Positions 17,316 through 26,900 of a stretch of 64,000 nt of DNA are shown in pieces. The DNA lies in assembly GCA_002686995.1 (NCBI GenBank), contig NYZC01000352.1:1-64000 (forward strand). The letters run 5' to 3'. Under the pieces are notes generated by a model that was not told the DNA's origin, did not search any database, and worked only from the letters and a program-made list of their open reading frames with translations. Position 1 is the first letter of the stretch. Each line of letters starts with the position of its first letter. The stretch is from Phycisphaeraceae bacterium (GTDB lineage: Bacteria > Planctomycetota > Phycisphaerae > Phycisphaerales > Phycisphaeraceae). The position numbers were made by a program, and so were the translations under genes.

Positions 17316-18064
17316 TGCACTCGTGCGAGAAGACGTTCCAGGTTTCCGCTGCCGATCGCGCTGCGCGCCTCGTCGCTCACTTCCGCGTAGGCCAGGCCGG
17401 CCACGGCAGCGCCGGATTCCGCGTCGGGATATCCCGTTCCGAACACCCAGCGCTCGTGACCGAAGGTGCGGCACAGGTCCTCGATGCCGTCGACCACCGA
17501 GTACGAGTGGCTCAGGCAGAGCACCAGGTTCGCGTGTCGCTCCAGTAGCGGATAGATCATCCGGTTGCGCCCCAGTCGCGGTGCTTCGAGCAGGATGAGC
17601 ATCAGTTCGGGATAGGCTCCCAGGACCGCGTCCAGGTCGTCCATTCGTTCCGGTCGGTAGTTCAGGAGCAACGGCATGCGGCGCTGCGACAGGACGTCGT
17701 AGAGGGCTCCGGCACACCAGGGCTGCAGGCTGAAGGTCTCGAGATCCGGGTCGATCCAGCAGGACCGCGCGCCGGTCCCGATGAGCCGGTCGATCGTGGC
17801 GCCGATCTTGAAGTCCGGCTCCTCTCCGTCGGGCGTGACCATGGGGCAGGGCAGGAGAAGGTCGTGGCCGGCCGTCTCTTCGGCGACGAGCAGGTTGCCG
17901 GTGATGGGCCCGCAGTCGATCGCGCCGCGATGCCGCACGACGGCGCGGCCGATCTCGAGCCTGGCGATCTCGGCGAGAAGATCCGCACGGTCGCTGCGCC
18001 GCCCCGGGCTCGGCAGCCGCGGCGCTCCCATCAGCGGATCACAGGCGAAGAGTTCGAAGGCCAT
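17312..18064 (-). CDS. Amidohydrolase-like TIM barrel lacking the HxH motif
   Basis: A 250-residue protein starting at the ATG at 18064. It follows the amidohydrolase 2 layout (LLNYRPERMDDLDAVLGAYPELMLILLEAPR, then ERWVFGTGYPDAESGA, where active members have FGSDxP), but the N-terminal HxH of active enzymes is missing: the start reads MAFELFACDPLMG. The DxP-type metal Asp near the C-terminus is altered to GYPD. It is coupled to a normal family member immediately downstream. It may be a non-catalytic partner or have a changed metal site. The 82-bp gap upstream holds a degenerate 7-mer tract. Confidence 0.7.
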   Translation of the reverse strand: MAFELFACDPLMGAPRLPSPGRRSDRADLLAEIARLEIGRAVVRHRGAIDCGPITGNLLVAEETAGHDLLLPCPMVTPDGEEPDFKIGATIDRLIGTGARSCWIDPDLETFSLQPWCAGALYDVLSQRRMPLLLNYRPERMDDLDAVLGAYPELMLILLEAPRLGRNRMIYPLLERHANLVLCLSHSYSVVDGIEDLCRTFGHERWVFGTGYPDAESGAAVAGLAYAEVSDEARSAIGSGNLERLLARVQ

Positions 18065-18091
18065 GCGGTGGGTCCGAAACGTTGCCCGAGT

Positions 18092-18124
18092 GGTTGGTGT
18101 TCGGTGTTGCGTGTCGGTGTTCGG
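18092..18124. repeat. Degenerate heptamer tract (GTGTTCG type)
   Basis: About four to five imperfect units of GTGTTCG in the short gap between two genes. It is one of several such 6- to 8-mer tracts in the window. Confidence 0.55.
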
Positions 18125-18146
18125 AGCGTCGACTCCCCGGCTCACC

Positions 18147-19202
18147 TTACTGAATCTCCACCGCACGGCCCGTCTCCGCCGACTCGTAAATCGCATCGGT
18201 GATCTTCTGCATCACCAGGCCGCGCTCGAAGCTCGTCATCGGCTCGCGACCCGTCCGGATCGCGCGGGCGAAATCGATCAGCGGCTGCCGCGCCGTGATC
18301 TCCCAGTCGTTGTCGCCTTCCCAGAGCACGTCGGTGGTCACGGGCCCGTCGGGATCGGAGCGATCGAGCAGCACCTGGGTCCGCTCCGTGCCGAGCATGT
18401 CGAGGCGCAGCGAGGCGTTCGCGCCGACGATCTGCCAGAGCGAGGGCGTGCTCAGCGGCATCGACTCGCCGCGCTCCATGCTCAGCACGACCCCGCCTTC
18501 GCAGCGCACCAGCGCGATCGCGTGCTCCTCGGCATCCGAGTCGTCGGCGACCCGGTCGGGCAGGTGGTCGGCCACGGGCCAGGTCTGGGCGAGCGCGATC
18601 CGGGGTTTCAGCGTCCAGCCGGTCACACCCATGACGAAGTCGAGGTCGTAGCTGCCCCAGTTCACCCAGAAGCCGCCGCCGTTCAGCCTGTGACTGACGC
18701 GCCATGGGGCGAGGGGACGCGATCTCGGTCCGTTGTCGGCCAGAATGCCGCGGAAGTGGACGACTCGCAGCGGTCCGAGCGTCCCGTTCGCCACCGTGGC
18801 CGCCGCAACCTTCGCCGATTCGAAGCATCGGAAGCGGCAACTGCACACGCCGCCCACCAGCGACCCGCGTGCCGCGATCAGTTCCTGCACTTCGGCCGCG
18901 CTTGTTGCGATCGGCTTTTCGAGCAGGGTGTGCTTTCCCGCATTCAGTGCCCTGAGCGCGATCGGTGTCCGCAGTCCTGCCGGAAGGGCGATGATCACGG
19001 CTTCGACTTCACGGTCGTCGATGAGCGCTTCGGCGCTGTCGTATGCGCGCAGGGCGCCGGTCTGCTCGGCGACGGTCCGGGCCACGTCGGCCCGGACGTC
19101 GGCCACGGCGGCAAGCTCCATCTCGGCATGCCCGGCGACCACGGCCGCATGCCGCGCGCCCATGACGCCGCATCCGATGATCCCGATTCGGACGGGTTTC
19201 AT
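18147..19202 (-). CDS. Gfo/Idh/MocA family oxidoreductase
   Basis: A 351-residue member. GIIGCGVMGARHA is the dinucleotide-binding loop and LLEKPIATS carries the EKP motif. GGGFWVNWGSYDLDFVMGV takes the place of the usual G-x-x-D-x-G-x-H-x-x-D segment, so the common catalytic His is not visible there and tyrosine or aspartate may substitute. The protein starts at the ATG at 19202. Upstream lies a GC-rich hexamer tract and a small broken ORF. It is followed in the same direction by the two amidohydrolase-like genes after 82 bp, so all three may be one transcript. Confidence 0.85.
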   Translation of the reverse strand: MKPVRIGIIGCGVMGARHAAVVAGHAEMELAAVADVRADVARTVAEQTGALRAYDSAEALIDDREVEAVIIALPAGLRTPIALRALNAGKHTLLEKPIATSAAEVQELIAARGSLVGGVCSCRFRCFESAKVAAATVANGTLGPLRVVHFRGILADNGPRSRPLAPWRVSHRLNGGGFWVNWGSYDLDFVMGVTGWTLKPRIALAQTWPVADHLPDRVADDSDAEEHAIALVRCEGGVVLSMERGESMPLSTPSLWQIVGANASLRLDMLGTERTQVLLDRSDPDGPVTTDVLWEGDNDWEITARQPLIDFARAIRTGREPMTSFERGLVMQKITDAIYESAETGRAVEIQ

Positions 19203-19229
19203 TTCGCGCGAATCCTCAACTGCTGATTG

Positions 19230-19318
19230 CCTGTACCCGTGCCCGTGCCTGTGCCTGTACCCGTTCCCGATCCCGTTCCCGATGCACGGGCACCGGCACG
19301 GGCACGGGTACGGGGAGA
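19230..19318. repeat. Hexanucleotide tract (CCCGTG/CCTGTA type)
   Basis: Roughly 90 bp of imperfect 6-bp units such as ACCCGT, GCCCGT, GCCTGT, then GGGCAC in opposite sense after about 19285, so the tract also folds back on itself. It fills the space between the oxidoreductase start and the small broken ORF. In one frame it would encode a Gly-Thr or Pro-Val run, which is why long open frames cross it. I treat those as non-coding. Confidence 0.7.
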
Positions 19319-19332
19319 GGAATCCCGAACAA

Positions 19333-19498
19333 TCATTGCTTCTCTTGCTTCGTCCATCCCACGCGCTCGACCTGCTCGTACACGGCGTCGCGGCTCAGCA
19401 GCAGGTCGTGATCGGTCACCGGCAGACGGTCGACGACGATCAAGCCGTCGGTCAGGAACTTCTCGACGGAGCTTTTGATCGGTCTCGTCCAGGCTCAT
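19333..19498 (-). pseudogene. Small ORF with apparent frameshift
   Basis: An ATG at 19498 has a strong ribosome site (GAGGAG, seven bases upstream) and begins MSLDETDQK. After that the ATG frame turns arginine-rich and unnatural, while the +1 frame reads SSVEKFLTDGLIVVDRL and continues to WTKQEKQ and a TGA at 19333-19335, with normal composition. A stop lies just upstream in the +1 frame, so that frame has no start of its own. The simplest reading is a protein of about 53 residues broken by a 1-base indel near 19470-19480, at CAAAAG. A programmed shift at that A-rich site, or an assembly error, is possible. Family not recognised. Confidence 0.45.
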
Positions 19499-19596
19499 CC
19501 GGATTCTCCTCGTCGTGGCGGATTCTCCGGTCGCGGGCGCCATCATAGCGACGGGTCCTCGCCTCGGCCGCGATGTAGACTGTCAGCGCGAACTCA

Positions 19597-20997
19597 ATGA
19601 AAGCCGAACGGATTCATTCAGGTGCCGGGCACGATTCCGAAGCGATGCGTTCGCGCGCGCTCGAGCACCTGTGGATGCACAGCGCCGGCTGGGCGCAGAT
19701 GGCGGAGGCCGGAGAGCCGCTCATCATGGTGGAAGCCGACGGTGCCAGGGTGACCGACAGCAGGGGGAGAAGGTGGATCGACGTGAACGGGGGCTACGCC
19801 TCGGTGAACGCGGGGTACGGGCGCGAGGAGCTTGCCCGGGCGGCGTACGACCAGGCGCGGCGGATTCATTTCTTCCCGCAGCGAACGACCTGTCCGCCGA
19901 CGGTGAACCTGGCCGCGAAGCTGGCCGCGATCACCCCCGGCGACCTGTCGCGATCGTTCCTGGTCAGCGGGGGATCGGAAGCCAACGAAACGGCGCTGAA
20001 GATCGTTCGCGCTGCCCAGCGCCGGCGCGGTGAGCGCGGCCGGTACCGGATCGTCAGCCGGAGGGGGTCCTATCACGGCGGGTCGCTCGGCGTGCTCTGG
20101 CTCGGCGCGCCTGAAGACGGCGCTCTCGATGAGTACGGTCCGCGCCCGCCGGGTCTGCTCTATGCGCCGCAGCCGCATTTCTACCGGTGCGCGTTCGGAT
20201 CGCAGTCCGCCGAGCAATGCGCCGCACGGTGCGTGGAGGCCACCGAGAAGCTGATCCTGGAAAACGGCCCTGAAACCGTGGCGGCCCTCATCGCCGAACC
20301 GATTCCGATCACGCCGCGCGCCGGCGCGGCGGTGCCGCACGACTCGTACTGGCCGATGCTCAGGGAAGTCTGCGACCGTCACGGCGTGCTGCTCGTCGCG
20401 GACGAGGTCGTGACGGGATTCGGCCGCACCGGCAGGATGTTCGGGATCGAGCATTGGGGCGTCGTGCCCGACGTCATGACCGTCGCGAAGGGATTGTCCA
20501 GCACCTGCATGCCCCTGGGGGCGACGATCGTTCGAAAAGACATCGCCGACCTGTTCGCCACCGAGGACACTTTGCTCCGGCACGTCTTCACGGCCGCGGG
20601 ACATCCTGTCGCGGCGGCGGTCGGACTGAAGAACCTCGAAATCATCGAGCGCGAGAAGCTGGTCGAGAACGCCGCCGGAGTGGGTGCGTATTTCAAGCAG
20701 CGCCTCGAAGCACTGACGGGGAGGCATGCGATCATCGGCGACGTGCGTGGCCTCGGCCTCCTCCTGGCGGTGGAGATCGTTGCGGACCGCAAGACGAAAG
20801 CGCCGTTTCCGCCGGAGCGGAGGATCGCGGACGAACTGGAGGCGGCTTTCAGGAAGCGCGGCCTCCTGCTGCGCGCCGGGGGCGGCCTCATCATGCCGAC
20901 GCCGCCACTCTGCGTCACGAGAGACGATATCGACGAGATCGTCGACGCAATGGACGAAGCGCTGTCGGAAGTGGCACTGAATCAAGCGAATAAATAA
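19597..20997 (+). CDS. Class III PLP-dependent aminotransferase
   Basis: A 466-residue fold-type I aminotransferase, a normal length. Motifs: FLVSGGSEANETALK for phosphate binding, SRRGSYHGGSLG for the aromatic stacking region, LLVADEVVTGFGRTG with the Asp that contacts the pyridine nitrogen, and MTVAKGLSS with the Schiff-base lysine. The C-terminal domain is complete. Family members move amino groups from omega-amino acids, diamines or amino sugars, or make glutamate-semialdehyde. No close neighbour points to the donor. It is transcribed alone, divergent from the broken small ORF. Confidence 0.88.
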   Translation: MKAERIHSGAGHDSEAMRSRALEHLWMHSAGWAQMAEAGEPLIMVEADGARVTDSRGRRWIDVNGGYASVNAGYGREELARAAYDQARRIHFFPQRTTCPPTVNLAAKLAAITPGDLSRSFLVSGGSEANETALKIVRAAQRRRGERGRYRIVSRRGSYHGGSLGVLWLGAPEDGALDEYGPRPPGLLYAPQPHFYRCAFGSQSAEQCAARCVEATEKLILENGPETVAALIAEPIPITPRAGAAVPHDSYWPMLREVCDRHGVLLVADEVVTGFGRTGRMFGIEHWGVVPDVMTVAKGLSSTCMPLGATIVRKDIADLFATEDTLLRHVFTAAGHPVAAAVGLKNLEIIEREKLVENAAGVGAYFKQRLEALTGRHAIIGDVRGLGLLLAVEIVADRKTKAPFPPERRIADELEAAFRKRGLLLRAGGGLIMPTPPLCVTRDDIDEIVDAMDEALSEVALNQANK

Positions 20998-21055
20998 CCT
21001 CGACCAGGCGAAGGGGGAATTCCTGAATTCTGATTCTTGATTTTCGATTCGGTTC

Positions 21056-21928
21056 TTACCCGAGCCATTGGTAGAGTTCGGGGTCGTTCATCGGTCTGGA
21101 CCAGTCGATGCGCAGGATCCGGTCGGCGCAGGGAATCTCGATCACGCTCTGTTGTGCGAAGTCGTCGTCGACGTCGTTGCGACGCGTTCTGAGGGGACCG
21201 GCTGCCGCCTTGAACGCGTCGAGCCGGGTGCTGGCCGGTTCGAGGCCGTGATCGCCGCCTTCGTACCAGGTGGCGGTGACCGGGGTGCCGAGGGATTCGA
21301 GCTTCCGTGCCATGGCGCGACCGTGCTCGTCGCACGGCACGATTTCGTCGGCCGTGCCGTGGTCGATGTGCACGGGGCAGCGGATGCGATCGGCCATGGC
21401 CAGAGCGTCGCGCGCCGCCAGCTCGAAATCGGCGAACGTCCGATCGGCCCAGACCTGGTACGTCGGGGCGAGAAAGACGATCGGGCAGGCGGCGTAGAGC
21501 AGGGCGAACGTGCTCGGGGCGAAGATGCCGCTCAGCAGGCCGATGTGCCCGCCCTGGCTGCTGCCGTAATGGAACATCCGGCGCCGGTCCGCCATCGGAT
21601 AGAGCGACAGGGCCTTGCGCAGGCCGTTGAGCACGTCGAAAACCTGGTGAAAGCTGGCGTCGTAAGGCCGGTCGAAGCCGTCGCCGCGGGCGGGGTCGAA
21701 GGCAAAGCCGCTCTGGCGGTACTCGACACCGACGCAGACGACGTCGAGCACGTCGGGGGCGTATTCCATGATGTTCTGCACGCGCAAGCGGCTGCCGCCC
21801 CACCCGTGCGTACAGAGCAGGACGCCGGTATCGGGTGTGACGCGGTCGGGTGCCGTGACGCCGGCGGTCAGACGGGTCGGGTTGTCAGGGTAGTCGCAGG
21901 TCTCGTAGATGATGTCGAAGGATTGCAT
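21056..21928 (-). CDS. Alpha/beta hydrolase (peptidase S9/esterase-like)
   Basis: A 290-residue alpha/beta hydrolase. LLCTHGWGGSRLR is the oxyanion region, HYGSSQGGHIG holds the nucleophile Ser in G-x-S-x-G, HIDHGTADEIVP supplies the Asp and EGGDHGLEP the His. No signal peptide. The ATG at 21928 starts five bases after the stop of the polytopic membrane protein upstream, so it is the last gene of the four-gene operon from 30504 to 21056. Function within that operon is unknown; hydrolysis of a small transported ester or peptide would fit. Confidence 0.85.
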   Translation of the reverse strand: MQSFDIIYETCDYPDNPTRLTAGVTAPDRVTPDTGVLLCTHGWGGSRLRVQNIMEYAPDVLDVVCVGVEYRQSGFAFDPARGDGFDRPYDASFHQVFDVLNGLRKALSLYPMADRRRMFHYGSSQGGHIGLLSGIFAPSTFALLYAACPIVFLAPTYQVWADRTFADFELAARDALAMADRIRCPVHIDHGTADEIVPCDEHGRAMARKLESLGTPVTATWYEGGDHGLEPASTRLDAFKAAAGPLRTRRNDVDDDFAQQSVIEIPCADRILRIDWSRPMNDPELYQWLG

Positions 21929-21933
21929 CGCGA

Positions 21934-23922
21934 TCAAAACGCCAACTGGACTGCGCTCTTGCTCATCAGCACCAGCCCGAAGCTTAGCATCGTCATCAGC
22001 CCCATGCCCGCGGCGAATCCGGCGGCGAACACGATTCGGTAGCTCGACCAGTGCTCGCCGAATCTCTTGCGGAGGATGAAACGGCCAATGATGGCCCCAA
22101 GAAACATCGGCACGATCGCGTGGGGCGCCGACTGGTCGAGTCCGCGCACCACGCCGTAGACGAGAAAGACGGGCAGGCCGAAATAGCTGAGGATCCCAAA
22201 GATCGCGAGGGCCAGGATCCCGCCGGCGGCGACGTATTGCCACACGAAGGCTTCGCGGAAGGGGTTCGGCGCATCGCCCGGCAGGGTCGCCGAGTAGAGC
22301 AGGCCCTGCTGGAATGCCTTCAGCTCCCAGAACTCGTTGGCATAAGGAAACAGGGCGCTCGGGACATCGGCGATCGACCAGATGAACTGCGCGAAGAGCA
22401 CGGTGCCGAGCGCCATGATCGGGAAGATCAGAAGCTCGGCCTTGATCAGCGAGGTGAAACGCGTGCCGGTCAGCTCCGTGGTCCGGAAGAACTGCACCTG
22501 CTGGGCGTAGTTGTGCAGCGGGATCGGCGCGAACCAGATCGCGGCGCCCTTGTAGCCGGACAGGATGAACGTCGCCTCGCGCACGAAGGGAATGGTGACC
22601 TGCTGGCCGACGATGCCTTCCATGCGCGCCGAGACGTAACTGATGAAGGGCGTGTAAACGAACCCGTAGAAGAGCAGCAGCCACAACGGAAACGGCCGGC
22701 CACCCTCGGGAATCGGAATCGCGACGTTGACGAGCCAGTACGTCAGTCCGATGTAGGTGGCCGTCGAAGCGAGATAGATCATGATGCCGATCCAGATCGC
22801 GAAGTCGCCTCGGCCGGCCGGCGGACGCGCGAGCGATTTCCACCCTTCGGCGTCGGTGCTGCGCGCGGCGCGGCGCCGCTTGAGCAGGCCGCGCGCGATC
22901 TGCAGCAGGCCGATCAGCGCCACCGCGAAGGACAGGCCGAGCCCGAAGCTGAAGTAGAAGTCCATCGTGTTGGCCTGGATCGTTCGGATGCCGCCGAGCC
23001 CGGGCTCCCAGCTCGGAAGCAGGCCCGTGTGGAACAGGACGGGATTGACGATCACCGTAAACAGCAGCCCGATCAGCGCGCCGACCATCGCCCAGTACGG
23101 CAGCACCATGCCGAGCACCATGAACGAGAGATCGAGGCTGATCATCATGGGCATCGTCGGCAGCAGGTGCTCGCTGTACGGCGTCAGGTCGACGAACGGA
23201 AGGGGGATGATCTGCAGTCCGCGCGTGAAGACGGCGCTGGTCACGTTCGGGATGCCCAGGTAGATGAGTCCGAACGCGGCGCCCGCGACGCCGCCGATGC
23301 TGAAGACGCGCCACTGCCAGCTGTCGCGCTCGTTCACCGCGTCGGCCAGGGCCGTCATGCCCATCGCGCCGACGGGCGCCATCGGAAACGGCAGCTTTTC
23401 CACGTCGCTCGTCAGGCGGAACATCACGTAGCCGAGGCCGAAGTGGTCGAGTCGCGACACGGCCAGGGTGAGGATCGTCAGGAGGATGGGGACGAGCCAC
23501 GCGCGCATGAAGAAGCTGCGGTGTCCCAGCACGTCCGGATCGCCCGGCGCGAACCATTCGGGGATGTACTCCGTGACGCCGAGTTTCCGCATCTCCTCGC
23601 TCTGCACGAGGAACTGGTTCCAGAGCAGGCCTCCGCCGCTGTGAATGACGGCGCCGCACATGTAGAAGAGCACGAAGACCTCGGGCCGCTTCAGCTTCGC
23701 CATGGCGCGCCGCGCGACCTCCACGTAGAGGATCACGGTCACCCACTGGGCGGCGGAACCCATCTCGACGCCCGCGACGAGGTGCATGTAGAGCTGCGCC
23801 GGCGTCATGAGCAGGCCGACGAACAGGGCCATCGCCGCCGTGCCCCAGTGCACGCCGTCCTCGAAGCGGTCCGGCCGCTTCATGAGGTCGCGAAACTCTC
23901 GGAATTCACTGTCTTCAACCAT
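21934..23922 (-). CDS. Large polytopic membrane protein, OPT-like (DUF6785/6784 type)
   Basis: A 662-residue inner-membrane protein with about 14-16 hydrophobic helices, a short acidic-basic cytosolic N-terminus (MVEDSEFREFRDLMKRPDRFED) and glycine-rich helix pairs such as FSIGGVAGAAFGLIYLGIP. It resembles oligopeptide-transporter-like proteins of planctomycetes, often filed as DUF6785/DUF6784, but I assign this by general appearance only. The ATG lies inside the end of the FtsX-type gene (8-bp overlap), which implies translational coupling. Another polytopic protein of similar size and style is encoded first in the same operon (28447-30504). Substrate unknown. Confidence 0.7.
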   Translation of the reverse strand: MVEDSEFREFRDLMKRPDRFEDGVHWGTAAMALFVGLLMTPAQLYMHLVAGVEMGSAAQWVTVILYVEVARRAMAKLKRPEVFVLFYMCGAVIHSGGGLLWNQFLVQSEEMRKLGVTEYIPEWFAPGDPDVLGHRSFFMRAWLVPILLTILTLAVSRLDHFGLGYVMFRLTSDVEKLPFPMAPVGAMGMTALADAVNERDSWQWRVFSIGGVAGAAFGLIYLGIPNVTSAVFTRGLQIIPLPFVDLTPYSEHLLPTMPMMISLDLSFMVLGMVLPYWAMVGALIGLLFTVIVNPVLFHTGLLPSWEPGLGGIRTIQANTMDFYFSFGLGLSFAVALIGLLQIARGLLKRRRAARSTDAEGWKSLARPPAGRGDFAIWIGIMIYLASTATYIGLTYWLVNVAIPIPEGGRPFPLWLLLFYGFVYTPFISYVSARMEGIVGQQVTIPFVREATFILSGYKGAAIWFAPIPLHNYAQQVQFFRTTELTGTRFTSLIKAELLIFPIMALGTVLFAQFIWSIADVPSALFPYANEFWELKAFQQGLLYSATLPGDAPNPFREAFVWQYVAAGGILALAIFGILSYFGLPVFLVYGVVRGLDQSAPHAIVPMFLGAIIGRFILRKRFGEHWSSYRIVFAAGFAAGMGLMTMLSFGLVLMSKSAVQLAF

Positions 23923-26900
23923 GCGCCGTGCCCTGACGTGCCGACGTTCCGACCTTCCGGCCTTCCGACTCTTTCACTGCTTCGACATACTCGGTCACTT
24001 TCTCCGGGCTCAGCTGGCGCCAGCCCAGCATCTGGCGCCGCAGCCTTCCGACGAAGAAGCGGTTCAGCTTGTGCCAGGCGGGGACCTGCCCGCTTTGTCG
24101 GCGCAGCTCGAAGAAGAAGCTGACGACACCGGGCTCCTTCGCGGGCGCCGCGGTGATGCGGATCTCCTGTCGCACGCCCAGGTCGTAGGGCGACAGCCAC
24201 ACGGTGCATTGCACCTCGCTGGCGCCGCTGACGACCTGGTCCGTCGCGAAGTTGCCGATCGTCCGCTCCCGGTGCGATTCGAAATACTCCGCGACGAATC
24301 GGAGCAGGCCCGGCGCGGTGCGATCCGTGGCGGAGAACGGAAGCTTGTCGGCGATGATGTCGTCGACGGGTGACGGCAGGCGCCAGGTTCGATCATGGCT
24401 CGGGGCCGCGAGACGACCGGCCAGGAACGCGGGGACGAGCGCCGAGACGGCAACGACCGCGAGCACGAGCAGCATCACGAGGATCGCGTGCGAGCCCGAG
24501 TAGTTCAAGGTGAGGCCGCCGAGCCAGCCCAGGCGGGAAAGTACGGTGGCCGCGCCCTGGCCGGCGACGTAACCGAAGATCGTGCCCATCAACCCGTAGG
24601 TGATTGCCTCGGCCAGGAAGAGAAACGCCACGTGTAGTGGCGCGAGACCGAGGCTCGTGTAGATATAGATGTCGCGCCGGCGCTCGGTGATCGAGCTGAG
24701 CATTGAGTTGAAGATGATCAGGCCGCCGATGGCCAGAGGAATCAGGACGCGCCCGGGGACGCGCGGCAGGAGCGGCATGATGACCACGGCCCGAACGCCG
24801 TGCTCATCATGGTACGAGACGGGGTAGGCGAACCGCTCAGCCAGCGCCTGCGCGGTCCGCCGGGCTGCGGCGCCATCCTGTCTCGAGATCGCGATGCTCC
24901 GCAGCGTCGCTCCGCTCAGCGTGCGAACCATGCCGGCGGAAAGGATCGCGACGTCGGTGCTGCGCAGGTGCGGAAGGCTCGCGCCGGCGGCGGTTTCGCC
25001 GGCGATGCTCTGCTCCAGTTGCAGGCGGACGTCCGCGGACATGACCATCCGCCGCACCTCGCGCGGCATGCGCCAGTAGGCAAGCGGCAGGATGGATCTT
25101 CCGTCCGCATCCCGCGCCGCCTCGTCGACCGGACCCGGCTCGAAGACACCGATCAGTTCGAGATCGTGACCCGCGATCACGATGCGCTCGCCGGGCTCGA
25201 CGTCGAGCGCTTCGGCGACGGCGGCGGGAAGATAGCCGCCGCCCTCGCCCATCCGCTCCCAGTCAGGCAACCGCTCCGGGAGATCGCTGACGTCCGCTTC
25301 GGCGGGATCGAGGCCCAGGGCCGCCTTGAGGCTGACTTGCGCTCCCGTCGCGTGATTGCGAACGATCACGGTCCATTGACCGTCCCACGGGTTGACCCAC
25401 CACCAGCGGGTGGCGACGGCTACGGGCGACGTCTCGCGCTCCGCCATCGCCTGAACGTGATCGAGCATTTCAACCGGCAGGGCGCGACCGGCGGGCGGGC
25501 GGATCAGCGTGCCGGCTCCGGCAGCATGGGATGACGCGGCAACGACGTATTCCCTGTCGCCGGCGTACTTCCTCGTGGATACGAAGCACATCAGGACGAA
25601 CGTGATGAGGACGATGCTGATGCCGTTCAGGGCGGTTCGAAGGCGCCGCTTTCGCATGTGGGCGATGCCAAGTCGAAACGCGGTGTTGAGGACGCCGAGG
25701 CGCGAGGTCTCCGCGGACACCGCGCCGGTCTGCTCGCGGGCGCGGGCCAGCGTGCCCTCGAACCGCGAGAAGATCAACGAGAGCACGAGGCCGCTCATCA
25801 GGACCAGCGCGAAGGCCATGATCACGGTCAGCGGCTGCGCGGTGATGCGAAAGGCCGGGTGGAAGCTCCAGAGCAGGGCCGTCATGACGAGGAAGATGCC
25901 GGCGCCGGCGAGGATCTGGTGGTGAACGCGAGGCGAGGCGAAGAGCAGCCGCTCCATTGCGTATGAGAACGGCACCAGCACGATCAGCAGGAACACGGCG
26001 CCGCGCACGACGTCGTCGGCCGTGCTCCGGACGGCCTGGTACACGCGCACCTCGTTGCTCAGAGGCGCCTGGTAGTCGACTGACGAACCGGAATCCGTAT
26101 GGCGAGCCTCGAGCAGGCTGCCCGTCCGCGCGTGCAGGGCGTCGATCGCGTGACTGTGAATACCTGCCGCGGCGTAGTGCTCGAGGCGGCGACCGTCGAG
26201 CCGGTACAGGTCCCGGGCCGCCTGCTCGGTCGACGGCGCGGCCATCGCATCGTCGATGCGAAACCCCTGGCCGGTCGCCGTGCGGCCGGTTGCGGCGCCG
26301 GGATCCGGGAAGTTCGCCAGAACGAGGCGGTTGCGCACCAGTCCGGCTCGAAGGACGAGCTGCCACCTTGCATCGAGCGGCATCTGAGCCGCGAGCATAC
26401 CTTCCCAGTGAAAGATGTTGCTGCGGCGAAACGGCTGCCCGCGTCGCGCGTCCAGCAGGGAGACGCGCAGATTCGCCAGCAACCTCGGATCGCGCAGCTC
26501 GAAGAGGGCCAGCTCCCGGCAGGGAAAGACCTGGGCGCGCAGCGGCGTGCGATTGACGGTGCGCACGTTCACGTTGAGCCTGGCGTCCGAGTCGCCGCCG
26601 CTCAGGTTGATCGCGCTGACGATGCGCCCGTCCTCCGCGATCGAGAACGACTGAGGCACGTATCGCTTGAATCGGCTGCGCACAGGCCAGAAGTCGAACT
26701 CGAACTGACCGTCATCGGCGGTGAAGGTGAACTGCTCCCGACGCATCCCGGGACTGCGCGGCAGGCCGCGAAACGGCTCGAGCGGCATGGTGCCCACCTG
26801 GCCGTCGTGCCACATGCCGTCGATCAGCGTGGTGAGGTAGCCCGCCATCGGGACGCGCGCCGTGGCCGCGCCGGCGGCGCGATCGACGACGAAGCCGCGC

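Noticed and set aside
19227-19478. Open frame with a Pro-Val run
   Set aside because: Created by the hexanucleotide tract; no natural sequence follows.
22051-24123. 690-codon plus-strand open frame
   Set aside because: Its product is histidine-, arginine- and glutamate-rich with no fold, and it lies opposite a polytopic membrane protein whose GC-rich codons create it.
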